Shown here in pieces: positions 9,426-18,110 of a DNA stretch of 64,000 nucleotides. The stretch spans positions 372,001-436,000 of the forward strand of contig NZ_JBNWEO010000015.1 in assembly GCF_050496765.1 (NCBI RefSeq), written 5' to 3'. A program made the position numbers and the translations under genes. This DNA comes from JAEVLT01 sp050496765 (GTDB lineage Bacteria; Bacillota; Bacilli; Bacillales; Cytobacillaceae). The first letter of the stretch is position 1. The number at the start of each line of letters is the position of its first letter. The notes beneath the pieces were generated by a model. It saw only the letters and a program-made list of their open reading frames with translations. It was not told where the DNA came from and made no database searches.

Positions 9426-10958
9426 ATGAATTTCCAATTTAGTTTTTCACTTCCTGAAGTATTTTTTATCCTGCTCGGCGTTTCGTTACTAAGCGGATTG
9501 TTCATGATTTTTCCAAAAGTTCCTTTATGGTATGTCCGCATTCATATCGGAGTGATTTCATTGCCGCCAATGACCTCGCTGCTCGCGCTTATCACAGAGC
9601 GAGAGAACAAAATTTTCGGGCCGTGGCATTTAGATTCCTTAGCATGGCTCATGGCGGTGTTTGTCCTGACGATCGGATTCGTTGTTCAAAAGTACTCTGT
9701 CCGGTATTTACTCGGAGATTATTCCTATCGAAAATATTTTTCTCTCCTGACGCTTACGACGGTGGCTGATACAACGGCATGGTTAAGTGATGACCTTCAT
9801 TGGCTGCTGGCCGGCTGGGGAATCACCCTCCTTGGATTAACATGGCTCTTAAAATTAAATAAACAATGGTACGTCGCAAAAAAAGCCGGTATGTATGCAG
9901 GCCGTATGTTTGCCATAAGCTGGCTGCTTTTATTATCAGCAAGTTTGTGGATAACGCAAATTACTGGACAATGGCAAATTTCACAAGTTCTTACTGCAGA
10001 TTCGCTTGCTCAGTTTACCGCCTGGGAAAAGACTAGTATCACTCTTCTCCTAATTTTCTCTGTTATGATCCCTGCAGGACAATTTCCATTTCACCGTTGG
10101 CTGCTGGATTCAGTAGTCGCTCCAACGCCTGTTTCAGCGGTCATGCATGCAGGAATTGTGAATGCTGGCGGGATTTTGCTTACCCGGTTTGCTCCGCTAT
10201 TCAGCGGCGGATCCACACAGTTTGTCTTGCTCGCTTTCACTGCTGTCTCCGTAATAATTGGAACGGGAATCATGCTGGTTCAGGCTGACTATAAGCGTCA
10301 GCTGGTAGGATCAACGATAGCCCAAATGGGGTTTATGCTGATCCAGATTGCATTACAAGCATATTTGGCAGCAATTATCCATGCTGTCTTGCACGGGTTG
10401 TTTAAATCCACTCTTTTCTTGCAGGCTGGGTCTGTGCTAAGACATAAAAATCCAATGTTCAAGCCTGAAAACCGATCGTCATTTTTCCTTACCATCATCG
10501 GAGGAAGTCTCGGCATTCTTGTTGGCATAGGATTTTGGCTGACAGCTCCGCAAGAAGGGTACCAATTGGTGAGTTCGATCATCTTGGCCTGGTCTGTATC
10601 AATCGCATGGACACAACTTGTTGCAGTTGGAACCGGGCGAATCAGCCGTGTTGTGGGAATATTCGTGCTTGCCATTACGGCAACCGTCTATGGACTGATT
10701 CATGCTGCGTTTTATCGGCTGCTCCATGGAGCGATTCAGATTGTCATTCAGCCCCCTAGTTTAGTGACCGCGCTGATTCTGATTGTTTTGTTGGGAAGCA
10801 CCGCCTTTGGTACTTGGCTGGCGCGCAATCGATCATCGACTGCTTTTGGTGTAATCTATCTCTGGCTCGTACACTTTGGCGAGCCTCACCATAATTTGGT
10901 TGAAAGCCATCCAAAGCATTTAGCAAAAATTATGTCTCGAGGAGGTCATTCACATTGA
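9426..10958 (+). CDS. dabB: DabB, NuoL-like membrane subunit of the DAB inorganic-carbon pump
   Basis: DabB is a proton- or cation-conducting membrane protein of the NuoL/MrpA family that pairs with DabA to drive energy-coupled bicarbonate accumulation. The 510-residue protein is almost wholly transmembrane (about 13-14 helices) and has the family core motifs HAGIVNAGGILLTR, GSTIAQMGFML and HALHGLFKSTLFLQAG. Its start has GGAGGG just upstream. It overlaps dabA by 4 bases, so the two are translationally coupled. It could be taken for an NADH dehydrogenase subunit, but no other complex I gene is near and the DUF2309 partner identifies it. Confidence 0.9.
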   Translation: MNFQFSFSLPEVFFILLGVSLLSGLFMIFPKVPLWYVRIHIGVISLPPMTSLLALITERENKIFGPWHLDSLAWLMAVFVLTIGFVVQKYSVRYLLGDYSYRKYFSLLTLTTVADTTAWLSDDLHWLLAGWGITLLGLTWLLKLNKQWYVAKKAGMYAGRMFAISWLLLLSASLWITQITGQWQISQVLTADSLAQFTAWEKTSITLLLIFSVMIPAGQFPFHRWLLDSVVAPTPVSAVMHAGIVNAGGILLTRFAPLFSGGSTQFVLLAFTAVSVIIGTGIMLVQADYKRQLVGSTIAQMGFMLIQIALQAYLAAIIHAVLHGLFKSTLFLQAGSVLRHKNPMFKPENRSSFFLTIIGGSLGILVGIGFWLTAPQEGYQLVSSIILAWSVSIAWTQLVAVGTGRISRVVGIFVLAITATVYGLIHAAFYRLLHGAIQIVIQPPSLVTALILIVLLGSTAFGTWLARNRSSTAFGVIYLWLVHFGEPHHNLVESHPKHLAKIMSRGGHSH

Positions 10959-13573
10959 GCACCATATTAGCCAAAACTGTAAATTGGAGAAAAGAACAGG
11001 AAGACCTTGCTCTTGATCTAAACGAACTAGTAAATTCAGCAAGCAGGGTCATTGCTCCATACGGCCCGATTCATACATTTGCAGCGCGCAGCCCATGGGC
11101 AGAATGGGAAGATCAAACGTTTGAGCAAACGGCCCGAAAGCTCAAAGAACTTTATGATGTTGATTTATATCCTGGTGATTTGATCTTGCAAACTGCATGG
11201 GAAAAGGGGGAAATTAGGAAGGAGTTTCTTGAAAAAACTCTACAACAATGGCTAAACACCCAGCGCCTTGAACTCCCAAAGGAGGTTGCGGAACGTTATT
11301 GTCGTAATGCCCTTTTACAGGAGCAATCAACTTCGGTTGAAATCCATTCAAAAGAGCTAAACAGTTTGGTAGCAAAACTTGCTCCCCTTGCCCCTAAGAA
11401 TCGTGATGAATCGGTCATGCGTACCTTCGGTCAGCGTTTGGATATGGAGACAGGAAGTCAAACAACGCAAGAGTTGAATCGCCATATGATCAAATGGTGC
11501 AAATTGTTCTTCGATAAGTCTCAGGCCGTTTGGAAAATGCCAAATCGAGAAGAAGGATTTTATCAATCTTGGCGCAGACTTATTCAATACGACCCGGCAC
11601 TTGACCGCAAAACCCGCAGACAGTTTCATCAATTGCCTAACGAGGCCGGCAGTGCCCTTCTGGCCGCATTGTCGGTGCTAGATATTCGTTATTCAGATGT
11701 GCAAGGTTATCTTGAAGCTCATTTGCTCGCTTTACCAGGTTGGGCCGGCACAATTCTTTGGCACTCACAGCAGTCAACAGGAGAAAACTCCTTGTTACTC
11801 GACTATTTAGCTGTCCGTATTACAATGGAATTGACTTTGCTTGAACCGCACTTTCCCATACCAAAGCAAATATCCGAGGTCAAAACTAGCATGGAAGAAT
11901 TGCTTATTGCCTGGGCAAAATGGGGAGGTATGACCATAAAAGAATGGTCATTGCTTCCTATCAACCAGCAAAAGGCACGTCTTGATTTGGCCAACCGATT
12001 TGATAAGATGCTCCAGAATCGAATTTGGCTCGAAGCATGGGAAAAAACATATGAGGAACAATTAAGGAAAAAACTTGCAATAAAACAATCGAAACCAGCA
12101 GACCAAGTAAAACCTGTATTGGCTCAATTTGCTTTTTGCATCGATGTGCGTTCAGAGCCTTTTCGCCGGAAGCTTGAAAAGATAGGACCATTTGAGACTT
12201 ATGGAACTGCGGGTTTTTTCGGGCTGCCGATTGAAACGTGCAAGCTAAACAGCCAACATCGTCACCGATCTTTGCCGATTATGTCTAAGCCGCAACTGCA
12301 AGTATTGGAAACAGCGTCGGAAGAAGCTTTAAAGCGGCATCAGCGGCAGAAGAACACAATCAGTTCTGTTCGTTCTGTTTTTAAGGAATTGAAATACAAT
12401 TTGCTTACTAGTTTATTGTTGCCGGAAATAAGCGGTCCTTGGCTGAGTTTGCAAACGCTGCTGCGCAGTATTCTTCCTCGCGGTGCGGGCAGAGCTTTTC
12501 AGATTTTAATGGAAAAGTGGCAGAAAAAGCCTGCTGTAAATCTTACACTTGATTATGAACATTCTGCTGATTCAGAACTGCCAGTTGGTTTTACAGAAAA
12601 AGAAAAAGTGCAGTATGCTGCTCAAGCGTTAAAGACAATGGGTCTTACCGACCATTTTGCTCCTCTTGTGGTTATTAGCGGACATGGAAGCCATAGTACA
12701 AATAATCCTTATGCGTCTGCACTTGACTGTGGGGCTTGCGGAGGAGCATCAAGTGGATTCAACGCAAGGGTACTGGCAGAATTATGCAATCTTGAAAAAG
12801 TGAGACAGGAGCTTGTCAATGAAGGTATTTCCATTCCTAAAGAGACGGTTTTTGCGGCGGCAGAGCATGTCACTACACTTGATGACTTCCGGTGGATTTA
12901 TGTTCCCCAGCTGTCTCCATCGGCTAAAAAGGCATTTGACCGTATAAATGCTGTTCTTCCAATTGTATGTGAAGATGTATGTAAAGAAAGATTGAAGCAA
13001 TTGCCGAAACTTGGAAATGAACGTAAAATTGCGAAGACGGAGGCACATCGTTTTGCAGAAGATTGGAGCGAGGTTCGCCCAGAGTGGGGACTCGCACGCA
13101 ATGCAGCATTTATAATCGGGAGCCGGCGGATGACCGAAGAATGTGATTTGGAGGGGAGAGCTTTTCTTCATAATTATAATTGGAGGAAGGATAAGAACGG
13201 ATCATTGCTCACAAGTATTATTACTGGACCGGCAACCGTTGCCCAATGGATTAATCTGCAATATTTCGCTTCAACTGTTGCCCCGCATTATTATGGAAGC
13301 GGAAATAAAACTACGCAAACGGTCACAGCCGGAATTGGTGTTATGCAGGGGAATGCCAGTGATTTATTAACAGGACTTCCTTGGCAATCTGTTATGACAT
13401 CGGATCAAGAGGTTTTTCATTCGCCGATCAGACTTTTAGTGGTCATTCAGGCACCAAAAGAATATGTAAAACGGCTTCTGGAGCACGTACCAGCTTTCCA
13501 GCAAAAAGTACAAAACGGATGGGTTCGATTAGCATCCATCGGCCCTGATGGACAATGGGTAAATTGGACTTAA
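10955..13573 (+). CDS. dabA: DabA (DUF2309), zinc-dependent carbonic-anhydrase-like subunit of the DAB pump
   Basis: DabA is a cytoplasmic-face protein with a beta-carbonic-anhydrase-like active site that converts CO2 to bicarbonate when coupled to DabB. The 872-residue product keeps the zinc and catalytic residues: C395 and D397 in FCIDVRSEPFRR, H577 in SGHGSHS and C592 in ALDCGACGG. The 15-residue H-to-C spacing equals that reported for the Halothiobacillus protein. The start is a TTG overlapping the dabB stop, with a GGAGG site. Bacilli carry the same pair (ybcC/ndhF). All four residues being present argues for an active pump. Confidence 0.93.
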   Translation: MSTILAKTVNWRKEQEDLALDLNELVNSASRVIAPYGPIHTFAARSPWAEWEDQTFEQTARKLKELYDVDLYPGDLILQTAWEKGEIRKEFLEKTLQQWLNTQRLELPKEVAERYCRNALLQEQSTSVEIHSKELNSLVAKLAPLAPKNRDESVMRTFGQRLDMETGSQTTQELNRHMIKWCKLFFDKSQAVWKMPNREEGFYQSWRRLIQYDPALDRKTRRQFHQLPNEAGSALLAALSVLDIRYSDVQGYLEAHLLALPGWAGTILWHSQQSTGENSLLLDYLAVRITMELTLLEPHFPIPKQISEVKTSMEELLIAWAKWGGMTIKEWSLLPINQQKARLDLANRFDKMLQNRIWLEAWEKTYEEQLRKKLAIKQSKPADQVKPVLAQFAFCIDVRSEPFRRKLEKIGPFETYGTAGFFGLPIETCKLNSQHRHRSLPIMSKPQLQVLETASEEALKRHQRQKNTISSVRSVFKELKYNLLTSLLLPEISGPWLSLQTLLRSILPRGAGRAFQILMEKWQKKPAVNLTLDYEHSADSELPVGFTEKEKVQYAAQALKTMGLTDHFAPLVVISGHGSHSTNNPYASALDCGACGGASSGFNARVLAELCNLEKVRQELVNEGISIPKETVFAAAEHVTTLDDFRWIYVPQLSPSAKKAFDRINAVLPIVCEDVCKERLKQLPKLGNERKIAKTEAHRFAEDWSEVRPEWGLARNAAFIIGSRRMTEECDLEGRAFLHNYNWRKDKNGSLLTSIITGPATVAQWINLQYFASTVAPHYYGSGNKTTQTVTAGIGVMQGNASDLLTGLPWQSVMTSDQEVFHSPIRLLVVIQAPKEYVKRLLEHVPAFQQKVQNGWVRLASIGPDGQWVNWT

Positions 13574-13740
13574 CCACGCTCTGCTGACTAGCGGTAAAGG
13601 GGTATGCTTTGCTTTCAATCGCTGAAAGCTAGATAATAGACAGGAGGACATCTTTATTTCAACCAAGTTCAATAGAAAGAAAGTTTTAGCCGGTAATTTT
13701 TGGAGGTACAGATTCTTTTAAAGGAGAAGAAAACGGAAAA

Positions 13741-14133
13741 ATGGTGGAAAACTCAAAGGGAAGCGTAATTGTGAAATCAAAAGGGGCAATGGAAGCCGAG
13801 ATTAGTAAAGCCTTAACACATTGGGAGAAAAATTACCTTGGACGCGGATCGGTTTCAGTGAAAGCAGATATATTGCGGGACATGATCATCGTTGTGCTTC
13901 AAGGTATCTTAACACCAGCCGAATATGCTCTATGCAAAGATCGTGAGGGGCTGCTCTCAGTGAAGGAAAACCGCAATAGCTTAGTCGAATCTGGTTTAGA
14001 AGATCTAAAAGAGATTGTTTTAACGATCACGGGTCAAGAGGTTTTGAATTTTCATACCGATATTAGTACGCAAAATGGGGAAAGGGTAATGGTTTTTAAA
14101 CTTTGCAGCGATTTGCAAAGCTTATTATCGTAA
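13741..14133 (+). CDS. DUF2294 family protein
   Basis: This 130-residue soluble protein matches the DUF2294 pattern: a YLGRGSVSVKADILRDMIIVVLQGILTPAE core followed by a helical section and a final strand motif (FHTDISTQNGERVMVFKL). The family has no settled function. The gene is 167 bases after dabA and in the same direction as the carbonic-anhydrase-like gene that follows, which suggests a link to inorganic carbon handling, though that is inference from position. The start ATG follows a GGAGAAGAAAACGG ribosome site. Confidence 0.8.
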   Translation: MVENSKGSVIVKSKGAMEAEISKALTHWEKNYLGRGSVSVKADILRDMIIVVLQGILTPAEYALCKDREGLLSVKENRNSLVESGLEDLKEIVLTITGQEVLNFHTDISTQNGERVMVFKLCSDLQSLLS

Positions 14134-14231
14134 AATAGGGATCCTTTTTTAAGATTTGTTAGGTTTTTTTATTCGGCATGGATGGGGGAAAATGGTATAG
14201 GACGAAATTTTCATGAAAAGGGGTATAGTTG

Positions 14232-14729
14232 ATGCAGATGGATGGCAAGAAGAAAGTACTCTTTGTTATGGGAATCGGGGATTCAACGAAGCGTATTCTT
14301 GAAAAAATGACAAATATTGGACCTCGAAATAGTTTAATTCTACCTAATTATGAATCAGTTATCTCGCCTTTTGGCGACGTGATGAGGAATATTCTTCTTT
14401 CAGTTTATCAGGAAAATATCGAAGAAATTTTTATTGTTGTTGGAAAAGAGAATCCAAAAAAAGCGGCAGACATCCTCCGCAAGATACAAGAGCACAAAGA
14501 AATGCAAGAGAAAATTCAAACGCTTGATTATCTTTTTAAAAATTGCATGCCAGAGTTTGCAGAAGGGACTATTGTACAATGGCTAACAGGGAGAAAAATA
14601 ACAAGTGACTGTGCCCGAAAAAGTGTCAATGTTATTCGCAACCATCCCCTAATGCCGTCTAATGTAAATGTAAGCGGCTTGGTTATTGACCCGGAAAATG
14701 AAACTCTTTCGGAGATTCGTGTTTCTTAA
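14232..14729 (+). CDS. Degenerate beta-carbonic-anhydrase-like protein (YbcF-like)
   Basis: The 165-residue product has the outline of a beta-carbonic anhydrase: a first strand (KVLFVMGIGDS), PRNSLILPN where RNAGN normally lies, IEEIFIVVGKENPKK where the VVGHxxCG zinc motif normally lies, and the typical ending NVSGLVIDPENETLSEI. The zinc ligands (Cys of CxDSR, His and Cys of HxxC) are absent, so it should not bind zinc in the classic way. B. subtilis has a similar gene, ybcF, beside its dab genes. A regulatory or structural role in the DAB system is inference. A TTG three bases earlier (14229) is a possible alternative start; AAAAGGGG precedes both. Confidence 0.75.
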   Translation: MQMDGKKKVLFVMGIGDSTKRILEKMTNIGPRNSLILPNYESVISPFGDVMRNILLSVYQENIEEIFIVVGKENPKKAADILRKIQEHKEMQEKIQTLDYLFKNCMPEFAEGTIVQWLTGRKITSDCARKSVNVIRNHPLMPSNVNVSGLVIDPENETLSEIRVS

Positions 14730-14738
14730 ACACATAAA

Positions 14739-14783
14739 GGGTGGTTTATTCAGCAAACCTATGATTTCTTGAATATACCACCC
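14739..14783. terminator. Terminator-like hairpin between the carbonic-anhydrase-like gene and a HAD gene
   Basis: A 14-bp stem with one mismatch (GGGTGGTTTATTCA with TGAATATACCACCC) and a 17-base loop lies between two convergent genes. There is no strong T-run on either side. Confidence 0.5.
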
Positions 14784-14803
14784 GATTTATTGTTAAAACA
14801 AAA

Positions 14804-15592
14804 TTAGATTAACCCAAGCTGTTCCAAACCATAAGAGACGCCGTCTTCTTCGGCTGAAAGAGTAACCATATTAGCAGCCAGTTTCACTTCATCACGTGCA
14901 GAACCCATTGCAACTCCCAACCCGACTAGAGAGAGCATTTCGATATCATTTAATCCATCTCCAAACGCAACTGCTTCGTCTGGAGCAATGCCCATTTTTT
15001 CCAACAATTTAGTCAGTCCGACAGCTTTGTTGGATTTGAGCATATTAACATCGCAAGTTTTTGCCCCAATTGAAGACCACCTTCTGAAATCCAATTCTGG
15101 AATCATTGTTTTGTAGTGGTGCTCTTCCTCCGTATCACAATGAAGAAACAACTGGTAGATATCCTGTTCCATCCAAAATTGAGCGGGGGCAAGTTCAGGC
15201 TTCCATGGATCATGCATATAAGCTTCAATCACAAATGGATGGTTGATATCTGTTGCCTTAAAGCTCGTCCCTCCTAAAAATGTAAGCGGATGTTGACGAT
15301 CGACAGCCATTTGTTGAATTTTATTTACTATCTTTTTATCGATGGCATTTTTGAAAACTTCTTTCCCTTTATGTAAGGCATAGGCACCATTGAAAAAGAC
15401 CATTGACTCCACACCTGTTTCTTGAACAATGGTTTTTGAAAAATAGGGAGCCCTGCCAGTTGCGATGACCACATTGATCTTTTTTTCCTTCAGCTTTTGG
15501 ATTGCCGCTTTGGTAGCATTGGACACCTTTTTACCATGTGGCAAGATGGTTCCGTCTATATCTAAGATGACAACCTTGTAATTCATTTTCAC
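14804..15592 (-). CDS. Cof-type HAD-superfamily phosphatase
   Basis: A 262-residue cytoplasmic HAD hydrolase of the Cof (type IIB) group, which dephosphorylates sugar phosphates or cofactors. Motif I is VILDIDGTIL near residues 9-18, motif II VVIATGR, motif III a lysine in MLKSNKAVGLTKLLEK and motif IV AFGDGLNDIEML. The cap domain lies between motifs II and III. It is monocistronic and starts at the ATG with GGAGAGAG just upstream. Substrate cannot be named. A second Cof-type gene lies at 60,956-61,744. Confidence 0.9.
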   Translation of the reverse strand: MKMNYKVVILDIDGTILPHGKKVSNATKAAIQKLKEKKINVVIATGRAPYFSKTIVQETGVESMVFFNGAYALHKGKEVFKNAIDKKIVNKIQQMAVDRQHPLTFLGGTSFKATDINHPFVIEAYMHDPWKPELAPAQFWMEQDIYQLFLHCDTEEEHHYKTMIPELDFRRWSSIGAKTCDVNMLKSNKAVGLTKLLEKMGIAPDEAVAFGDGLNDIEMLSLVGLGVAMGSARDEVKLAANMVTLSAEEDGVSYGLEQLGLI

Positions 15593-15773
15593 TCTCTCCT
15601 TACGACCCGATCTTCCATTTTCTAATGGGGTATATCATTCTTCTAGTATACCATTAAAAACAAGGATCATTTCTTTGCTTTTTGTAAAAGCTTTTCTGTT
15701 TTCCATTAAGCCGATTTTTAATTGAATAAACACTTTGAACATATATGATATAATAAATAAACTCGGAGGTGGG

Positions 15774-15836
15774 ATGATGAATCAGGAACGAATCAGTTTT
15801 GAAAGAATAAGTAGTCCCTGCTCATCGACGTCATAA
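15774..15836 (+). CDS. Possible 20-residue leader peptide
   Basis: An ATG ATG start at 15774 follows GGAGGTGG and opens a 20-codon frame (MMNQERISFERISSPCSSTS). It lies 34 bases before the TerB-like gene. The ribosome site is better than expected by chance, but there is no similarity or codon bias to lean on. A TATAAT hexamer at 15749-15754 is a plausible -10 without a clear -35. Confidence 0.25.
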   Translation: MMNQERISFERISSPCSSTS

Positions 15837-15870
15837 CTCTACTGAAAAATATATAAAAAGGAGAAATGCA

Positions 15871-16251
15871 ATGTTCTTAGCAGAACTAAAGCGAGAGGAA
15901 AGGGAAGCATTCCTTGAACTGGCTTCTTTAATAGCGTTTGTTGACGGGAATGTATCGATATTTGAGAATTCGATCATTGAAAAATATCAAAGAGAAATGG
16001 AACTTGAAGATTACAAAATAGAAGGTCTTGCACTTGAAGACATTCTTAATCGTTTTACAACTGAACGCTCAAAAAACATTGTCTTAACCGAAATCTTACA
16101 ACTTATTTATGCAGATGGTGTTTTTCATGATTCGGAAAAAGAATCGATCCGCTTAATAAAAACTCATTTTGGATTCGATCCGAACGAATTTGGGAGTTTT
16201 AAGGAGTGGATTGTGAAAATTAAAGAATTATCGAAATCACTTGAACGTTGA
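15871..16251 (+). CDS. TerB-like helical protein
   Basis: A 126-residue acidic, all-helical protein. Two segments repeat the TerB pattern of a hydrophobic helix ending in acidic residues (LELASLIAFVDGNVSIFENSI and LTEILQLIYADGVFHDSEKESI), typical of tellurite-resistance TerB/DjlA folds, which bind metal or act in stress signalling. Function here is unknown. AAAAGGAG precedes the ATG. It stands alone between a HAD gene and sstT. Confidence 0.6.
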   Translation: MFLAELKREEREAFLELASLIAFVDGNVSIFENSIIEKYQREMELEDYKIEGLALEDILNRFTTERSKNIVLTEILQLIYADGVFHDSEKESIRLIKTHFGFDPNEFGSFKEWIVKIKELSKSLER

Positions 16252-16626
16252 AATAGGGATATAGTGGTGTTGAAGGCTTTTTATTCGCTAATCAGTATTT
16301 ATATCCATAAATTCTGAATGCACGACGGTCAAGGATAAGGAATTCTTCGGGGATGGCCTAGTCAGGCGAAAGGCACAGGACGTGCTGTTTTGAGCATGAT
16401 AAGGGCAACTACGCTCATGAACCGCCAAACGCTCGCCAATCGGCGAGTTTTCATCTATATTTAAGAGGAAATGAACAATCTGAATCAAGCTTCTTTCATT
16501 CAACCCTTGACGGCTGTTCTTCATTCTCAAATAAATTACGTAAATTATAAAAACATTCTTTTTTAAAATATTTTTTTGGTAGGGCCTCCTAGTAGAAATT
16601 GTTATTCTAAACGAAAATTAACTCTA
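16252..16626. other. Intergenic stretch with repeat-family sequence
   Basis: No gene is supported; an 80-codon reverse frame here is unlikely to be coding. The stretch includes the 47-bp repeat described separately at 16401-16447, preceded by GC-richer sequence (CAGGCGAAAGGCACAGGACG) that looks like part of a larger dispersed repeat. Confidence 0.5.
16401..16447 (+). repeat. Dispersed ~47-bp repeat, copy 1 (ends in CTCGCCAATCGGCGAG hairpin)
   Basis: AAGGGCAACTACGCT...CTCGCCAATCGGCGAG recurs in the opposite orientation at 57429-57476 with about 44 of 48 positions shared. The last 16 bases are a palindrome (CTCGCC/GGCGAG). Confidence 0.8.
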
Positions 16627-16655
16627 TTGTAATATATCAAAATTTTCATTATAAT
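16627..16655 (+). promoter_or_regulatory. Sigma-A-type promoter of sstT
   Basis: TTGTAA at 16627-16632 and TATAAT at 16650-16655 with a 17-nt spacer, about 80 bases before the sstT start in an AT-rich leader. Confidence 0.7.
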
Positions 16656-16733
16656 ACTAACTATTAGACTAAATAGAGTCAAAAAACGATTTGTAAAAGA
16701 GTTTTTTTGACAATTTAAAAGGGGGAATATAAT

Positions 16734-17972
16734 TTGAAGAGTTTTATACAAAAGTGGAATCAATTAAGTCTTGTTAAACAAATTTTGATTGGTTTGATCA
16801 TTGGGATAATTTTAGCTCTAACCATTCCAAATACGGCCAAGCCGATTGTTATTTTAGGGACTTTATTCGTCGGGGCACTAAAAGCCGTTGCCCCTGTCTT
16901 GGTGTTTTTCTTGGTTATGTCTGCCATTGCACAGCATAAGAGCGGACACAAAACGAATATGAAAACCATCATCTTCCTCTATCTTTTAGGAACCTTTTTA
17001 GCTGGATTGATAGCCGTTATTGTCAGTTTTATTTTTCCTGTGAGCTTGACTCTGGTAAACGGAGCCAAGGGTGTGACGGCTCCTGGAGGGATTACGGAAG
17101 TACTGAAAGCATTGCTGCTAAATGTTGTCGATAATCCCGTAAAAGCGATTTTTAATGCAAACTATATCGGTATCTTATCTTGGGCGATTCTGCTTGGATT
17201 TGCATTAAAAAATGCAGCAGATACGACAAAAACGATGATTTCAAATGTTTCCGATGCTGTTTCCAAAATTGTTACATGGGTTATCCGCTTCGCACCGCTT
17301 GGAATTATGGGTCTCGTGTTTAACTCGATTACAACAAATGGGATTGAATCTTTAATAGGTTACGGAAAGTTACTGGCGGTTTTAGTTGGCTGCATGCTCA
17401 CTGTTGCGCTTGTCGTTAATCCAATCATTGTATTCGTGAATATCCGTCAAAACCCTTACCCGCTTGTCTTTAAGTGCTTAAAGGATAGCGGGATTACCGC
17501 ATTTTTTACCCGCAGTTCAGCTGCAAACATTCCGGTAAATATGAGATTATGCGAAAAATTAGGCTTAGATAAAGATACGTATTCTGTTTCCATTCCTTTA
17601 GGGGCAACGATTAATATGGCAGGTGCTGCCGTGACTATTTCGGTATTGACACTGGCAGCGGTTCATACTCTTGGGATCCAAGTTGATATACCGACCGCAT
17701 TTATCCTAAGTGTATTGTCCGCTATTGCTGCTGCCGGAGCTTCGGGGGTTGCAGGTGGATCCTTGTTGCTGATCCCACTAGCTGCCAGCTTATTCGGAAT
17801 TTCAAATGATATTGCCATGCAAGTGGTAGGAGTTGGTTTCATCATAGGTGTTATTCAAGACTCTGTTGAAACAGCCCTTAATTCATCAACAGATGTTTTA
17901 TTTACTGCAACGGCCGAATTTAAAAAATGGCGTAAAGAAGGAAAAACAATCAACATCCAAAAAGGATCATAA
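16734..17972 (+). CDS. sstT: Serine/threonine:Na+ symporter SstT
   Basis: A 412-residue membrane transporter of the dicarboxylate/amino acid:cation symporter (DAACS) family, closest in pattern to SstT, which imports serine and threonine with sodium. Visible family features are eight-plus transmembrane helices, the substrate-binding hairpin with FFTRSSAANIPVN and the SIPLGATINMAGAA motif, and the second hairpin SAIAAAGASGVAGGS. The start is a TTG preceded by AAAGGGGG. It is monocistronic with its own promoter and terminator. A glutamate or other DAACS substrate is possible but the RSSAANIPVN version points to SstT. Confidence 0.9.
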   Translation: MKSFIQKWNQLSLVKQILIGLIIGIILALTIPNTAKPIVILGTLFVGALKAVAPVLVFFLVMSAIAQHKSGHKTNMKTIIFLYLLGTFLAGLIAVIVSFIFPVSLTLVNGAKGVTAPGGITEVLKALLLNVVDNPVKAIFNANYIGILSWAILLGFALKNAADTTKTMISNVSDAVSKIVTWVIRFAPLGIMGLVFNSITTNGIESLIGYGKLLAVLVGCMLTVALVVNPIIVFVNIRQNPYPLVFKCLKDSGITAFFTRSSAANIPVNMRLCEKLGLDKDTYSVSIPLGATINMAGAAVTISVLTLAAVHTLGIQVDIPTAFILSVLSAIAAAGASGVAGGSLLLIPLAASLFGISNDIAMQVVGVGFIIGVIQDSVETALNSSTDVLFTATAEFKKWRKEGKTINIQKGS

Positions 17973-18026
17973 GGAAAAAACCTTCTATTAGGGGGATAGC
18001 GCGCTTATAAAATCAACTCATGAAAC

Positions 18027-18059
18027 AAAGCCTGTCTCCGAATTTTGGAGCCAGGCTTT
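18027..18059 (+). terminator. Terminator after sstT
   Basis: AAAGCCTGTCTCC pairs with GGAGCCAGGCTTT (one mismatch) around a six-base loop. Confidence 0.65.
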
Positions 18060-18070
18060 AGCCTAAGAAC

Positions 18071-18097
18071 AAAAGGCTGCGATTCAAGCAGCCTTTT
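18071..18097 (-). terminator. Terminator of the efeOB operon
   Basis: AAAAGGCTGC pairs perfectly with GCAGCCTTTT around a 7-base loop; read on the minus strand it ends in a T-run just after the efeB stop. Confidence 0.8.
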
Positions 18098-18110
18098 AAA
18101 TATGAAAAGA

